Assembly: GCA_013002165.1 (NCBI GenBank)
Contig: JABDKO010000015.1
Coordinates: forward strand, 1-37,532
Reading direction: 5' to 3'
Length of the DNA stretch: 37,532 nucleotides
Source: Rhodothermales bacterium
GTDB lineage: Bacteria; Bacteroidota; Rhodothermia; Rhodothermales; JABDKH01
Numbering within the stretch: position 1 is the stretch's first letter; the number at the start of each line of letters is the position of its first letter. Positions 16,513 through 25,498 of the stretch are shown here, piece by piece. The translations under genes were made by a program, and so were the position numbers. The notes beneath the pieces are model-generated. The model did no database searches, was not told the DNA's origin, and saw only the letters and a list, made by a program, of their open reading frames with translations.

Positions 16513-18582
16513 CTACACGAGCAGGCCTTTCATCAATTGACCCGTAGAAGCATCAGAGAGTGCGATCGATTCATCGTCTATTGTGCACGCAACGCTACCC
16601 AATGCATATGAACCGTCCGTGCGTCGATTCCATCGTTGTGGTTGGTCCCTGCCTGATGAAAGGGCAAAAAGAGTTAGTAGTTTACAGCTAGAGTCATTGA
16701 CGATCGTCTCGACATAACTTTCGTTGCGTTGCTCAAGCAGTTGCCCGGTCCTCTCACGGTCAAAGGGCTCCCGATATGAATGCTCTTTCCCGGTGTGCTC
16801 TATGCTGCCGGCATCAATTCTACTAATCTGACAATCCAAACGGCAGACTTCTCCAATGACACTGAAGTTGCCATCGGCATCAGGCCGGGCCCTGTTTATT
16901 GTATGCCACCGCAGTGATATTTCACCGGGACCCTGCAGCTGGACTGTATCGAATACCGCAACGTATCCGGGCAGCAGATGAACTACGGTCCGGGTGACTT
17001 TTGCGACATCCCTGTAGGCATTTGTCAGGTCCATGCTCCAGAAAGCACCGTTCTGTTTGTCGAATGCCGAGTCGACAACCCGTCCTGTGATCTTGTCAAG
17101 ATCCTTTTTGGGTCCGTTACCTCGCTCCCAGTCTGGCAGTTTCATTTCCTGCTGGTTCACCATTATCACATTGTGCCCGACAATACCGGCATTGTAGTAC
17201 TCCCATCGGGCATCTTCAAAGAAATCTGCGGGGTAAGCTGAGGGGCTGCCGAGATCAACAATGAGGCGCTCTCCAAAACCATCGATGCAGACCGTTCCCG
17301 CATCGTGGTGCTCGTGATTGTCCTCTCGAGATGCTTTCCCATATACGACACAATCGGTAATCGTGGAATCCCACGACGTTCGGCTCGAAATGCATCCACC
17401 GAAGGCAGGGAAAACACGGCCCAGAGGCATCGCCGGGTTGTGAGAACCTTCGAGACGGGAATCGTACCAGAGTAATTCGACCGGGTCTCCCGTCTGGCCG
17501 CGGTGATGGTCCAGGTAGTACTGCTGCAATGTCGCGTCATTTGTAGCAGCAGCTATCGCTGCAACGTATTTGGTCCAGGGGGCTGCATCAACCTTCGCAT
17601 CTCCGAATGCAGTTGTTCTTCCCGGCGGCAGCGTCAAATACTTGAGCCAGTAGCACGTGTGCGGGAACGGATGTTCTTCAAGACGTGAGACGGTACCGCC
17701 GGAGTAGTACCGGTGCGCCATGAAATACTCAACAGGTCGAAGTGTAGCGTTTGCGTATGAAGGGTTTTCGTTGAACTCTCCTTCCGGGCCGTACTGGGTG
17801 AGATATCTCTCCATGACTTCATCGCCGATCTGAATGAGTCGCTGACTTTCATCGTGATGACCATGCAGCACCATTCCGCAAACCCCGAGTCCTCCACAGA
17901 TTGTCGTGGTCCAGTTGTTCAGGTCGTGCATCCACCATGGATCCTGTCCAATAGAAATCAGAAAAGGCTGAACGGCCTTTCGGTTTAAGCCTTCAATAAT
18001 TTCCTTTCGTTCCGCTTCAGAAAGGCTGTTGTACAGCCAGTCAAAACCGATAGAAGTATCGAAGGCGAGCATTCCTGTTCGTAGTCCCGCGGGATGTTCG
18101 AATCTCAAATGTGCCTGATCAATCCAGTCTGGCCACTCGTTCAGGACCGTCATCATCTGCGCAAGGGCTGTCGACCGGTATCCTTCATCGTCCGTAATCA
18201 GATACGCGAGAGCATTTCTTGTGATACGTTTGCCCGCTGCATCGCAGATGACAAAATCCAGGTTATTTGTTTCTGCCTGTATGGCATCCCTGCCCGGGAC
18301 CATCGTTGAGGGCTGAAGCGGGGGCGAATCAGCATCGGCGCCTGCGTTGCTTAAGATTCCTTCCCAGAGGAGGGCACCATGCCCGTCGCGCGATGCACGC
18401 CTGACATCTTCAATCGTCCGTAAACCGGACCGTCCGGAATCGCTGAGATAGATTCGCGGGTGTCCGGGACTAGAGCCGGGGTTTGTGCAGGCCGACATCG
18501 ATGCAACGGCAGCAATGGCTCCGCCGGAATAGATTATAAACTCGCGGCGATTGATTCCTTTTGTTCTACGGGACACTTTCAT
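16513..18582 (-). CDS. Heparinase II/III-like polysaccharide lyase, Tat-type lipoprotein
   Basis: A 689-aa protein counted from the ATG at 18582; a TTG four codons upstream is the alternative start. The N-terminus has a twin-arginine motif 'NRREFI' (11-16), a hydrophobic stretch and a lipobox ending at C32 ('SMSAC'), so it is predicted to be exported folded and lipid-anchored. The first half is helical with 'HDLNNWT' (219-225) and 'NENPSY' (271-276), which could supply the Asn and Tyr of a toroid lyase; the second half has the heparinase II/III-like beta-sandwich motif 'NHEHHDAG' (422-429) and 'GHNVIMV' (469-475). Such enzymes cleave uronic-acid glycans by beta-elimination, creating the unsaturated ends used by the GH88-like hydrolase. 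It is encoded alone, opposite to both flanking operons. Substrate is not assigned. Confidence 0.82.
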   Translation of the reverse strand: MKVSRRTKGINRREFIIYSGGAIAAVASMSACTNPGSSPGHPRIYLSDSGRSGLRTIEDVRRASRDGHGALLWEGILSNAGADADSPPLQPSTMVPGRDAIQAETNNLDFVICDAAGKRITRNALAYLITDDEGYRSTALAQMMTVLNEWPDWIDQAHLRFEHPAGLRTGMLAFDTSIGFDWLYNSLSEAERKEIIEGLNRKAVQPFLISIGQDPWWMHDLNNWTTTICGGLGVCGMVLHGHHDESQRLIQIGDEVMERYLTQYGPEGEFNENPSYANATLRPVEYFMAHRYYSGGTVSRLEEHPFPHTCYWLKYLTLPPGRTTAFGDAKVDAAPWTKYVAAIAAATNDATLQQYYLDHHRGQTGDPVELLWYDSRLEGSHNPAMPLGRVFPAFGGCISSRTSWDSTITDCVVYGKASREDNHEHHDAGTVCIDGFGERLIVDLGSPSAYPADFFEDARWEYYNAGIVGHNVIMVNQQEMKLPDWERGNGPKKDLDKITGRVVDSAFDKQNGAFWSMDLTNAYRDVAKVTRTVVHLLPGYVAVFDTVQLQGPGEISLRWHTINRARPDADGNFSVIGEVCRLDCQISRIDAGSIEHTGKEHSYREPFDRERTGQLLEQRNESYVETIVNDSSCKLLTLFALSSGRDQPQRWNRRTDGSYALGSVACTIDDESIALSDASTGQLMKGLLV

Positions 18583-18675
18583 ACTATCGCCCAACTACGG
18601 GTAAAATAATGCTACGCGGGATCTGATGTCTCTGCCTGGTGAACAAGATATGTGTTGACCGGTGGACTGTCAGTT

Positions 18676-18700
18676 ATTTGCCTCCAAATTCCACATTTGG
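18676..18700. promoter_or_regulatory. Inverted-repeat operator candidate between heparinase-like gene and rhamnose operon
   Basis: CCAAAT (18684-18689) and ATTTGG (18695-18700) form a perfect six-base inverted repeat around a five-base spacer, and another ATTTG at 18676-18680 forms a second overlapping inverted repeat with the first arm. The site lies in the 214-base divergent gap between the heparinase-like gene (minus) and the MetE-like/rhamnose operon (plus), where it could control both. No clear -35/-10 pair can be assigned; binding by a regulator is inference. Confidence 0.35.
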
Positions 18701-18796
18701 ATTGCAGCATTAGATCAACGTAAAGAAGACAGTCTGGCTAGGCAGTTAGCTCCCGATTGTCGTACTTTCGGTTCATCAAAATGGCAGAGGAATTGT

Positions 18797-19801
18797 ATGA
18801 GTGGTCCCCGAATAAAGAGTACTGTAGTCGGATCGTACCCGATGATTGACTGGCTGGTTGCATCGCCGACGCGTCAAGCCCTTGACGATGCAACGTCGGT
18901 TGTTTTGAAGACCCAGGAATTGGCTGGCCTTGACGTTGTGGCCGATGGTGAATTATACAGGTTTGACATCAATCACCCGGAGACGAACGGGATGATTGAG
19001 TATTTCGTTCGGCCTCTCGAGAATGTGCGCGCAGATATCACACGCAAAGATGTCGCCGATTTTCAAGCGGTATCTGGAATGGGATTTCGAAAGCATCCTG
19101 CCGCATCAGTAGACGGTCCAATAGGGGAGGGGCGTCTTGATCTGGTTTCGGCATACAAGAGAGTGCGCAAGCTTACAAATGCGCCGCTGAAGTTTACAAT
19201 CACCGGTCCGCATATGCTTACGAAAACCCTTCTTGATCGACACTACGGTGATCGGGGAATGCTGGCCCGTGCGATTGGTCAGGTAATTGCGAACCAGGTG
19301 AAGGAGATTGATGCCGATATCGTACAGCTGGACGAAGCGAATCTTCCCGGACATCCTGACGAGGCTGATTGGGCAGCGGATGCCATCAACATTATTCTGG
19401 ATTCCGTACCAAACACGCCTGCTGTTCACCTGTGTTTTGGCAACTATGGAGGTCAGTCGATTCAGAAAGGAACCTGGGATGCGTTGTTGAACTATATCAA
19501 TAGCCTGCATACGGACCACATGGTGATGGAGTTTGCGTTCCGCGGCTATGACGAACTCGCCAGGCTTAAGGACCTTCGGGACGATATCGGATTTGGTATT
19601 GGGGTCATAGATATTAAAACAACGGTAGTCGAGTCACCTGAACTGGTTGCCGAACGTATCGAGGCTGCCGCAAAGCATGTTGGAGCAGATCGAATCAAAT
19701 ACGTCCATCCGGATTGCGGTTTCTGGATGCTGAAGCGGTCCATTGCGGACGCCAAGATGGAAGCAATTGTAAAGGGTCGCGACTTGTTCGAAGGTCGGTA
19801 G
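18797..19801 (+). CDS. Core-MetE-like (cobalamin-independent methionine synthase C-terminal domain) protein
   Basis: A 334-aa protein covering only the catalytic C-terminal barrel of MetE. The zinc ligands of MetE appear intact: H211 and C213 ('HLCFGN'), E245 ('MEFAF') and C307 ('HPDCGF'). 'VVADGE' (47-52) and 'VQLDEAN' (176-182; usually Q-x-DEP) correspond to homocysteine-site motifs. An open frame reaches up to 18662, but the ATG at 18797 has AGAGGA about six bases before it and begins where the family begins. MetE relatives of this size move methyl groups onto thiols, taking them from methyl-folate or other donors. Why it heads a rhamnose operon is unexplained; use of methyl groups from O-methylated sugars is one speculative reading. 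Confidence 0.8.
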   Translation: MSGPRIKSTVVGSYPMIDWLVASPTRQALDDATSVVLKTQELAGLDVVADGELYRFDINHPETNGMIEYFVRPLENVRADITRKDVADFQAVSGMGFRKHPAASVDGPIGEGRLDLVSAYKRVRKLTNAPLKFTITGPHMLTKTLLDRHYGDRGMLARAIGQVIANQVKEIDADIVQLDEANLPGHPDEADWAADAINIILDSVPNTPAVHLCFGNYGGQSIQKGTWDALLNYINSLHTDHMVMEFAFRGYDELARLKDLRDDIGFGIGVIDIKTTVVESPELVAERIEAAAKHVGADRIKYVHPDCGFWMLKRSIADAKMEAIVKGRDLFEGR

Positions 19802-19816
19802 AATCACGAGGTAACT

Positions 19817-21100
19817 ATGTCTGTCGAAAGCGCTAAAGATGTTTCCAATGATCAGTTGATCAGGCGCCATGAACAAGACTATCAGTATCTGAGGTCGCAA
19901 CTGCACTACCGCAGAATCGATGTTGACATGGTTCTCGACAGGTTGAGCGAATTCTCTGTTGCTGTTCCATCGTGGGCTCTTGGAACGGGAGGGACCCGGT
20001 TTGGGAAATATCCTGTTGCCGGTCAACCACGCAATGTGTTCGAGAAATTCGACGACATTGGTGTCATTCAACAGCTGGTGACCAGTACACCGCTGGTGTC
20101 GCTGCACATTCCCTGGGACGAACCTGAAGACCCTGAAGTCCTGAAGAAACATGCTGCGTCGTTGAATCTTGGATTCGATGCAGTCAATTCCAACACATTT
20201 CAGGATCAGGCGGGCCAGCCCGTAAGCTACCGTTTTGGTTCGCTGTGTCACACTGATCCAAAAGTCCGGCAGTTTGCCATTGACCATGTCCGGCACACGA
20301 TAGACGTCGGCAAGACGTTAGACTCCAAGGCGATTACGGTCTGGCTTGCGGATGGAAGCAACTATCCTGGTCAAATGCACCTGCGCAAGGCATTCCAGCG
20401 AACACTCGAAGCTCTTCAACAGATCTACGAGCACCTGCCTTCCGACTGGCACTTGTTCACTGAGCACAAACCGTACGAGCCGGCATTCTATTCTACCGTC
20501 GTACAGGACTGGGGGTCGTCGCTGCTACTCGCTCAACAGATAGGAGATCGAGCAAAATGTCTTGTCGATCTGGGGCATCATCTTCCAAATACGAATATTG
20601 AGCTTGTGGTAGCACGCCTGGTCGATGCCGGTAAGCTCGGTGGCTTTCATTTCAATGACAGCAAGTACGGCGATGATGATTTAACGACAGGGTCTATCAA
20701 GCCGTATCAATTGTTTCTCGTCTTCAACGAGCTCGTCGACGCAGCGTTGGACGATGCGGTTGATTTTAATCCCGCCTATATGATCGATCAGAGTCACAAC
20801 ATCAAGGACCCGATTGAGGCTCTTCTGCAAACCGTTGAGGCGTTGCAGCAGTCGTATGCTAAGGCTTTGCTTGTGGATCGTGCATTACTTGCTTCGGGGC
20901 AGGAGAATAATGACGTCATAATGGCCGAGAAAACTCTGCAGACTGCCTACGAAACCGATGTGCGACCTCTAGTTGCCGAACTGAGGAGAATGAAGGGAGG
21001 GGCCATTGATCCGATTCATGCGTTCCGGGCATCGGGGTATCGATCAACGGTGAGCAGTGCGCGTGACTCGGGCGAGTATGTTCCTCCCCAAAGTCTTTGA
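19817..21100 (+). CDS. rhaI: L-rhamnose isomerase, RhaI type
   Basis: A 427-aa TIM-barrel isomerase closely matching the Pseudomonas stutzeri-type L-rhamnose isomerase rather than E. coli RhaA. Metal and catalytic residues are in place: E216 and K218 in 'FTEHKPYEP', D251 in 'LVDLGHH', H278 in 'GGFHFNDSKYGDDD', and the aspartates at 286-288. It converts L-rhamnose to L-rhamnulose in the cytoplasm. A good ribosome site (GAGGTAA) lies just before the ATG, 15 bases after the MetE-like stop. rhaB, rhaEW and lutABC follow directly, which strongly supports the assignment. Confidence 0.93.
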   Translation: MSVESAKDVSNDQLIRRHEQDYQYLRSQLHYRRIDVDMVLDRLSEFSVAVPSWALGTGGTRFGKYPVAGQPRNVFEKFDDIGVIQQLVTSTPLVSLHIPWDEPEDPEVLKKHAASLNLGFDAVNSNTFQDQAGQPVSYRFGSLCHTDPKVRQFAIDHVRHTIDVGKTLDSKAITVWLADGSNYPGQMHLRKAFQRTLEALQQIYEHLPSDWHLFTEHKPYEPAFYSTVVQDWGSSLLLAQQIGDRAKCLVDLGHHLPNTNIELVVARLVDAGKLGGFHFNDSKYGDDDLTTGSIKPYQLFLVFNELVDAALDDAVDFNPAYMIDQSHNIKDPIEALLQTVEALQQSYAKALLVDRALLASGQENNDVIMAEKTLQTAYETDVRPLVAELRRMKGGAIDPIHAFRASGYRSTVSSARDSGEYVPPQSL

Positions 21101-21121
21101 TTGTCAGATCAAACCTGGTTT

Positions 21122-22525
21122 ATGTCAACTTCGTATCTCGCATTTGATCTTGGAGCTTCATCGGGTCGCGCAATCCTTGGTACACTGAATGGTGGCACCA
21201 TGCACATGGATGAGCTGCATCGGTTTGAAACGAAGATTGTGGAAGATCATGGTTCGCTGTTCTGGGATATAGACAGTCTGTGGCAGGATATGGAAGTCGG
21301 TCTTGAACACGCGTTGAAACGTGCGCCGAACCTTCGCAGCCTGTCTGTCGATTCGTGGGCTGTAGATTACGTGCCATTGGATGCCACTGGTTCAGCACTT
21401 CGGAATCCGTTCTGCTATCGTGATCCACGAACAAAGGACAGCATCGAGGCCGTCTATGCCAGAGTTTCAGCGGCAGAAATCTACCGTAACACAGGAATAC
21501 AGTTTCTCCCGTTTAATTCAATTTTTCAGATCTATGAAGATCAGCTTGCCAGGCCGGATGAAGTAGGAAAGACGAGTACGAGGCTGCTCATAGCTGACTA
21601 TTTCAACTACCGGTTTAGCGGTCAGCCCGTTATAGAGGTATCGAACGCGAGCACCACGCAACTCGTCAATCCAGTCATTCGTAATTGGTCTGAGGATCTA
21701 ATTCGCGACCTCGGGTTTTCGATGTCTCGCTTTCCGATAATTGTGGACTCCGGAACTGTTTTTCCGCCGACGGAATCCAGTGGCGGGGTGAGTGTCGTAT
21801 CCGGGCTGTCTCACGATACGGCGGCGGCGATAGCGGCGATTCCAGCGGATGATTCGAAGCCGTGGTTATTCCTGAGTTCCGGGACGTGGTCCCTTCTGGG
21901 CGCCGAGATCCACTCTCCGATACTAACGGCCGAGGCGTTCGAGGAAAGCTACACTAATGAGCTTGGACTCAACCAAACTGTGCGTTTCTTGAAAAACATG
22001 ACGGGTATGTGGGCACTTGAGGAATGCATCCGCGTTTGGAGAGAGGAGGGTCATGACATCGGATACACGGAGTTGATGGATCAGGCGGAGGCTGCCGGTC
22101 CTTGCGACGGCGTAGTCGATCTCGATGCTCCTGAGTTTGGGGAACGAGGAGATATGGAAGCAAAAATAAGAGCTGCAGCAGACCGGCAGGGTATTGGCCC
22201 GCTTACAGATCGCGCGAGCCTCGTTCGACTGATTTTGGAAAGTCTCGCACAGAATTATGCGGAAAAAGTCCAGATTCTGAAACGATTCGTGCCCGTTCCT
22301 ACGGATACTATCCTGCACATTGTCGGTGGCGGATCGAAGAATGCGCTACTTAACCAGCTCACTGCCAATTCGTGTGGATTGGAGGTTGTTGCTGGACCCG
22401 CCGAGTCATCGGCTCTTGGTAACTTGCTCGTACAGGCACGAAGTATGGGCGATTTGCAGCAAGACGAAACTATACGCGGCATCGCGAGAAACAGCACGGA
22501 CCTGACCCGATTCAGTCCGCAATAA
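21122..22525 (+). CDS. rhaB: L-rhamnulokinase
   Basis: A 467-aa FGGY-family kinase. The N-terminal phosphate-binding stretch 'FDLGASSGR' and 'HGSLFWDIDSLW' are characteristic of rhamnulokinases, as are 'SVDSWAVDYVPLD', 'FLSSGTWSLLG' and the C-terminal 'IVGGGSKNALLNQLTA'. It phosphorylates L-rhamnulose at O1. A TTG immediately after the rhaI stop (21101) opens the same frame seven codons earlier; the ATG at 21122 starts nearer to the conserved motif, so I prefer it, though the TTG start cannot be excluded. It lies between the isomerase and the aldolase gene. Confidence 0.93.
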   Translation: MSTSYLAFDLGASSGRAILGTLNGGTMHMDELHRFETKIVEDHGSLFWDIDSLWQDMEVGLEHALKRAPNLRSLSVDSWAVDYVPLDATGSALRNPFCYRDPRTKDSIEAVYARVSAAEIYRNTGIQFLPFNSIFQIYEDQLARPDEVGKTSTRLLIADYFNYRFSGQPVIEVSNASTTQLVNPVIRNWSEDLIRDLGFSMSRFPIIVDSGTVFPPTESSGGVSVVSGLSHDTAAAIAAIPADDSKPWLFLSSGTWSLLGAEIHSPILTAEAFEESYTNELGLNQTVRFLKNMTGMWALEECIRVWREEGHDIGYTELMDQAEAAGPCDGVVDLDAPEFGERGDMEAKIRAAADRQGIGPLTDRASLVRLILESLAQNYAEKVQILKRFVPVPTDTILHIVGGGSKNALLNQLTANSCGLEVVAGPAESSALGNLLVQARSMGDLQQDETIRGIARNSTDLTRFSPQ

Positions 22526-22547
22526 GCGTGTGTGAGGCACGACGGAA

Positions 22548-24746
22548 ATGCAATTAACAGACGAAAGCGTGAAGTTCAAGCATGTAGAAAATCTGTGGGA
22601 CGATTCACGTGTCGCAGAGATGGATGGAGTTGATCGGCTTGTATACCGATCAAATCTTCTTGGCACAGATTGGAGAATCACCAACACAGGTGGTGGCAAT
22701 ACATCGTCTAAATTGAGTGAGACAGACCCGCTGACAGGTGAGACCGTCGAGGTGTTGTGGGTTAAGGGATCGGGAGGTGACCTCCGCACTGCGAAGCGTG
22801 AGAATTTTTCATCGCTGTATCAGGGTCGACTGGTTGCACTACAAGATGTCTATGCCCGTCGAGACGACAAAGGACTGAAATCACAGGCTGAAGATGAGAT
22901 GGTTGCGATGTATCGGCATTGCACCTTTAATCTGAATCCACGGGCGTCGTCGATTGACACTCCGCTTCATTCGTTTATTCCGCATCCAATAGTAGACCAC
23001 ACACATCCGACTTCGTGCATTGCAATAGCTACGGCAAGCAACGGACAGGAACTTACGAAGGAGGTCTACGGAGACGATGTCGAATGGGTCGACTGGATGA
23101 GGCCGGGATTCGAACTGGGTCTGGAAATGCAGCGTATCTGTCGTGAGAATCCCAATGCAAAGGGAATCATCCTTGGTGGTCATGGCCTCATCAACTGGGC
23201 CGACGATGATAAAGCCTGTTACCTTCTTTCTCTGGAGCTTATAGAGCGAGCCGCCGAGTTCATTGCCCGGAGAGACAGGGGCGATGCTACGTTCGGTGGC
23301 CAGAAGATCAAGACACTCGACGCAGCTGCGCGCGAAAATGTCCTCGTTGAAATCTTGCCATGGCTGCGTGGTAAAGTGAGCCAGGAAAAACGATTTATCG
23401 GCACCGTGGAGACGAACGATCGGATTCTTGAGTTCGTCAACTCCCACGATGCCAGCCGTCTGGCTGAGATGGGTACTTCGTGCCCCGATCATTTCCTCAG
23501 GACAAAAATAAAACCGCTCTTTGTCGACTGGGACCCTCACTCGGAAGATGTCGCTGCTCTCAGGTCCAAACTGAGTGACGGCCTCGAGCAGTATCAGGCT
23601 GACTACCGTGCATATTATGAGGAGCACAAACATCCGAATTCGCCGGCGATCCGACCGGCCAGTCCGACGGTTGTACTGATCCCTGGCGTCGGGATGATCA
23701 CCTGGGGCAAAACGAAAAGCGAGTCTAGGGTAACGGCAGAATTCTATAACGCCGCAGTTGAGGTAATGCGGGGTGCAGAGGCAATATCGGACTACACGGC
23801 GCTGCCCCGGCAGGAAGCCTTTGATATCGAGTACTGGCTCCTTGAAGAGGCCAAACTAAAACGGCAGCCGCCGGAGAAGGAACTGGCCAGGCATATTGTT
23901 GCCGTGGTTGGTGCAGGCAGTGGAATAGGTCGTGAAGTCGTATCGAGGATACTTCCCGAAGGTGCCACAGTCGTTGCTCTGGATGTCCATGACGAAGCCG
24001 CGTCGAAAGTCGCGGGCGAAGCCATGGACAAGATCGGAATGGGGATCGGTGTCGCCGGGTCGGGTATTTCGGGATCAGGCGATGTAATAGGCCTCCAGAT
24101 TGACATTACCAACCCGGAATCCGTCAGCACGGCCATCAGACAAATACTTCTCGCATATGGCGGGATAGACGACGTCGTGGTAACCGCGGGTTACTATCCG
24201 ACGCCGGACGCTTCGGGTAACGTATCTCAGGAAATGTGGGCCCGCACGTTCGCGGTAAATGTTACCGGTTCACAGAATATTGCTGAGGCGTTCTCGTCAA
24301 TCTGGGACGAACAGGGCTTGCAGGGATCACTTGTTCTTACCACGAGCGTCAACGCAGCTGTGGCAAAGAAAGGCAGCCTGGCCTACGATACCAGCAAAGC
24401 TGCCGCCAACCATCTGATACGAGAACTGGCAATCGAGCTTGCACCCGGCGTACGCGTTAACGGATTGGCTCCGGCTACTGTCGTTGGCGGGAGTTCAATG
24501 TTTCCCAGAGACAGAGTGATGTCGTCACTGCGGAAATACAGTATCGAATTCGATGAAAGTGAATCAACCGAAGATTTGCGAGCGAAGCTCGCTCGTTTCT
24601 ATGCGAGCCGTACGTTAACGCAACGTCCAATATCGACGGCTGACCAGGCTGAGGCAGTCTTCCTGCTGATTAGTGACCGTCTGTCCAAAACAACAGGACA
24701 GGTGTTAACTGTCGATGGCGGACTTGTCGAGGCATTTCTGCGATGA
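22548..24746 (+). CDS. rhaEW: Bifunctional rhamnulose-1-phosphate aldolase / L-lactaldehyde dehydrogenase
   Basis: A 732-aa fusion. Residues ~1-440 are a class II aldolase with zinc ligands H151 and H153 ('DHTHPTSC') and H212 ('GGHGLINW'), preceded by 'TGGGNTSSK' (47-55) for phosphate binding. Residues ~448-732 are an SDR domain with GAGSGIG (455-461), a 'VTAGYY' segment where SDRs usually have NNAG, and a Y-x-x-x-K pair in 'AYDTSKAA'. The first half splits rhamnulose-1-phosphate into DHAP and L-lactaldehyde; the second oxidises lactaldehyde to lactate. Its stop overlaps the lutA start (ATGA), so lactate production is coupled to lactate use. Confidence 0.93.
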   Translation: MQLTDESVKFKHVENLWDDSRVAEMDGVDRLVYRSNLLGTDWRITNTGGGNTSSKLSETDPLTGETVEVLWVKGSGGDLRTAKRENFSSLYQGRLVALQDVYARRDDKGLKSQAEDEMVAMYRHCTFNLNPRASSIDTPLHSFIPHPIVDHTHPTSCIAIATASNGQELTKEVYGDDVEWVDWMRPGFELGLEMQRICRENPNAKGIILGGHGLINWADDDKACYLLSLELIERAAEFIARRDRGDATFGGQKIKTLDAAARENVLVEILPWLRGKVSQEKRFIGTVETNDRILEFVNSHDASRLAEMGTSCPDHFLRTKIKPLFVDWDPHSEDVAALRSKLSDGLEQYQADYRAYYEEHKHPNSPAIRPASPTVVLIPGVGMITWGKTKSESRVTAEFYNAAVEVMRGAEAISDYTALPRQEAFDIEYWLLEEAKLKRQPPEKELARHIVAVVGAGSGIGREVVSRILPEGATVVALDVHDEAASKVAGEAMDKIGMGIGVAGSGISGSGDVIGLQIDITNPESVSTAIRQILLAYGGIDDVVVTAGYYPTPDASGNVSQEMWARTFAVNVTGSQNIAEAFSSIWDEQGLQGSLVLTTSVNAAVAKKGSLAYDTSKAAANHLIRELAIELAPGVRVNGLAPATVVGGSSMFPRDRVMSSLRKYSIEFDESESTEDLRAKLARFYASRTLTQRPISTADQAEAVFLLISDRLSKTTGQVLTVDGGLVEAFLR

Positions 24747-25498
24747 ACGTTGGCCTCTTCGTCCCGTGCTTCATAGAGCAGTACTATCCAGAGGTAGCGA
24801 TCGCGACACTGGATCTGCTTGAGAAACACGGGTGCAAGGTTACCATTCCCGACGGGCAGACATGCTGCGGTCAACCGCTCGCAAATGCCGGCTTTGAATC
24901 ATCAACCGTTGACGTAGCAGGCAGGTTCGCTGATCTTTTCGAAACGTTTGAGTACGTTGTCGCGCCGTCTGCATCGTGTGCACTGCATGTTCGTGATCAC
25001 TACAGGCATTTCTCTGATATCTCAAATTCGTTAGAAAAGAAACTCCGGACCGTCGGTTCAAAGACATACGAAGTGTGCGAGTTTCTTTACAACGTAGTCG
25101 GGGTGCGGTCGATAGATGTCACGTTGCAACGGCGGATTGGAATTCACCCAGGTTGTCACGGGTTGAGGGGAATGAGGCTGGGAGTCTCCTCAGAGCTTAT
25201 GCAGGATGGTACCGATATAGTCCGCTCATTGCTGGAGACCGTTCACGGCATCGATCTAGTAGAATTGGCTCGTGCCGATGAGTGCTGCGGGTTTGGCGGG
25301 ACGTTCTCGATTTCCGAGGAGGCTGTCTCTGTTCGAATGGGTAGAGACAGGCTTGCCGATCACGTGAGCGCGGGCGCTGAGATAATCACGAGCACGGATA
25401 TGTCGTGCCTGATGCACATGCAGGGTCTGGCACGGCGGTCCGGATCAACGGTAAGGTTCTGCCACGTTACTCAGATATTGAGCGGGGCTGTCACATGA
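24743..25498 (+). CDS. lutA: L-lactate oxidation iron-sulfur subunit LutA
   Basis: A 251-aa protein with two CCG domains: 'QTCCGQP' (39-45) and 'ECCGFGGTFS' near residue 180, plus the intervening 'GIHPGCHGLRG' that supplies further cysteine and histidine ligands. This is the layout of LutA/YkgE, a subunit of the LutABC enzyme that oxidises L-lactate to pyruvate. The gene overlaps both rhaEW upstream and lutB downstream by four bases. Placement after rhaEW shows that lactate from L-lactaldehyde is its likely substrate. Confidence 0.92.
   Translation: MNVGLFVPCFIEQYYPEVAIATLDLLEKHGCKVTIPDGQTCCGQPLANAGFESSTVDVAGRFADLFETFEYVVAPSASCALHVRDHYRHFSDISNSLEKKLRTVGSKTYEVCEFLYNVVGVRSIDVTLQRRIGIHPGCHGLRGMRLGVSSELMQDGTDIVRSLLETVHGIDLVELARADECCGFGGTFSISEEAVSVRMGRDRLADHVSAGAEIITSTDMSCLMHMQGLARRSGSTVRFCHVTQILSGAVT

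Noticed and set aside
18662-18796. Upstream extension of the MetE-like protein by 45 codons
   Set aside because: The extension has no similarity to the family, overlaps the inverted-repeat operator candidate, and the ATG at 18797 has a good ribosome site.
19634-20296. 220-aa open frame on the minus strand
   Set aside because: It spans the end of the MetE-like gene and the start of rhaI on the opposite strand; both forward genes have clear family motifs there.
22881-23633. 250-aa open frame on the minus strand
   Set aside because: It lies wholly inside rhaEW on the opposite strand, has no recognisable motif, and the forward frame has intact catalytic residues throughout.
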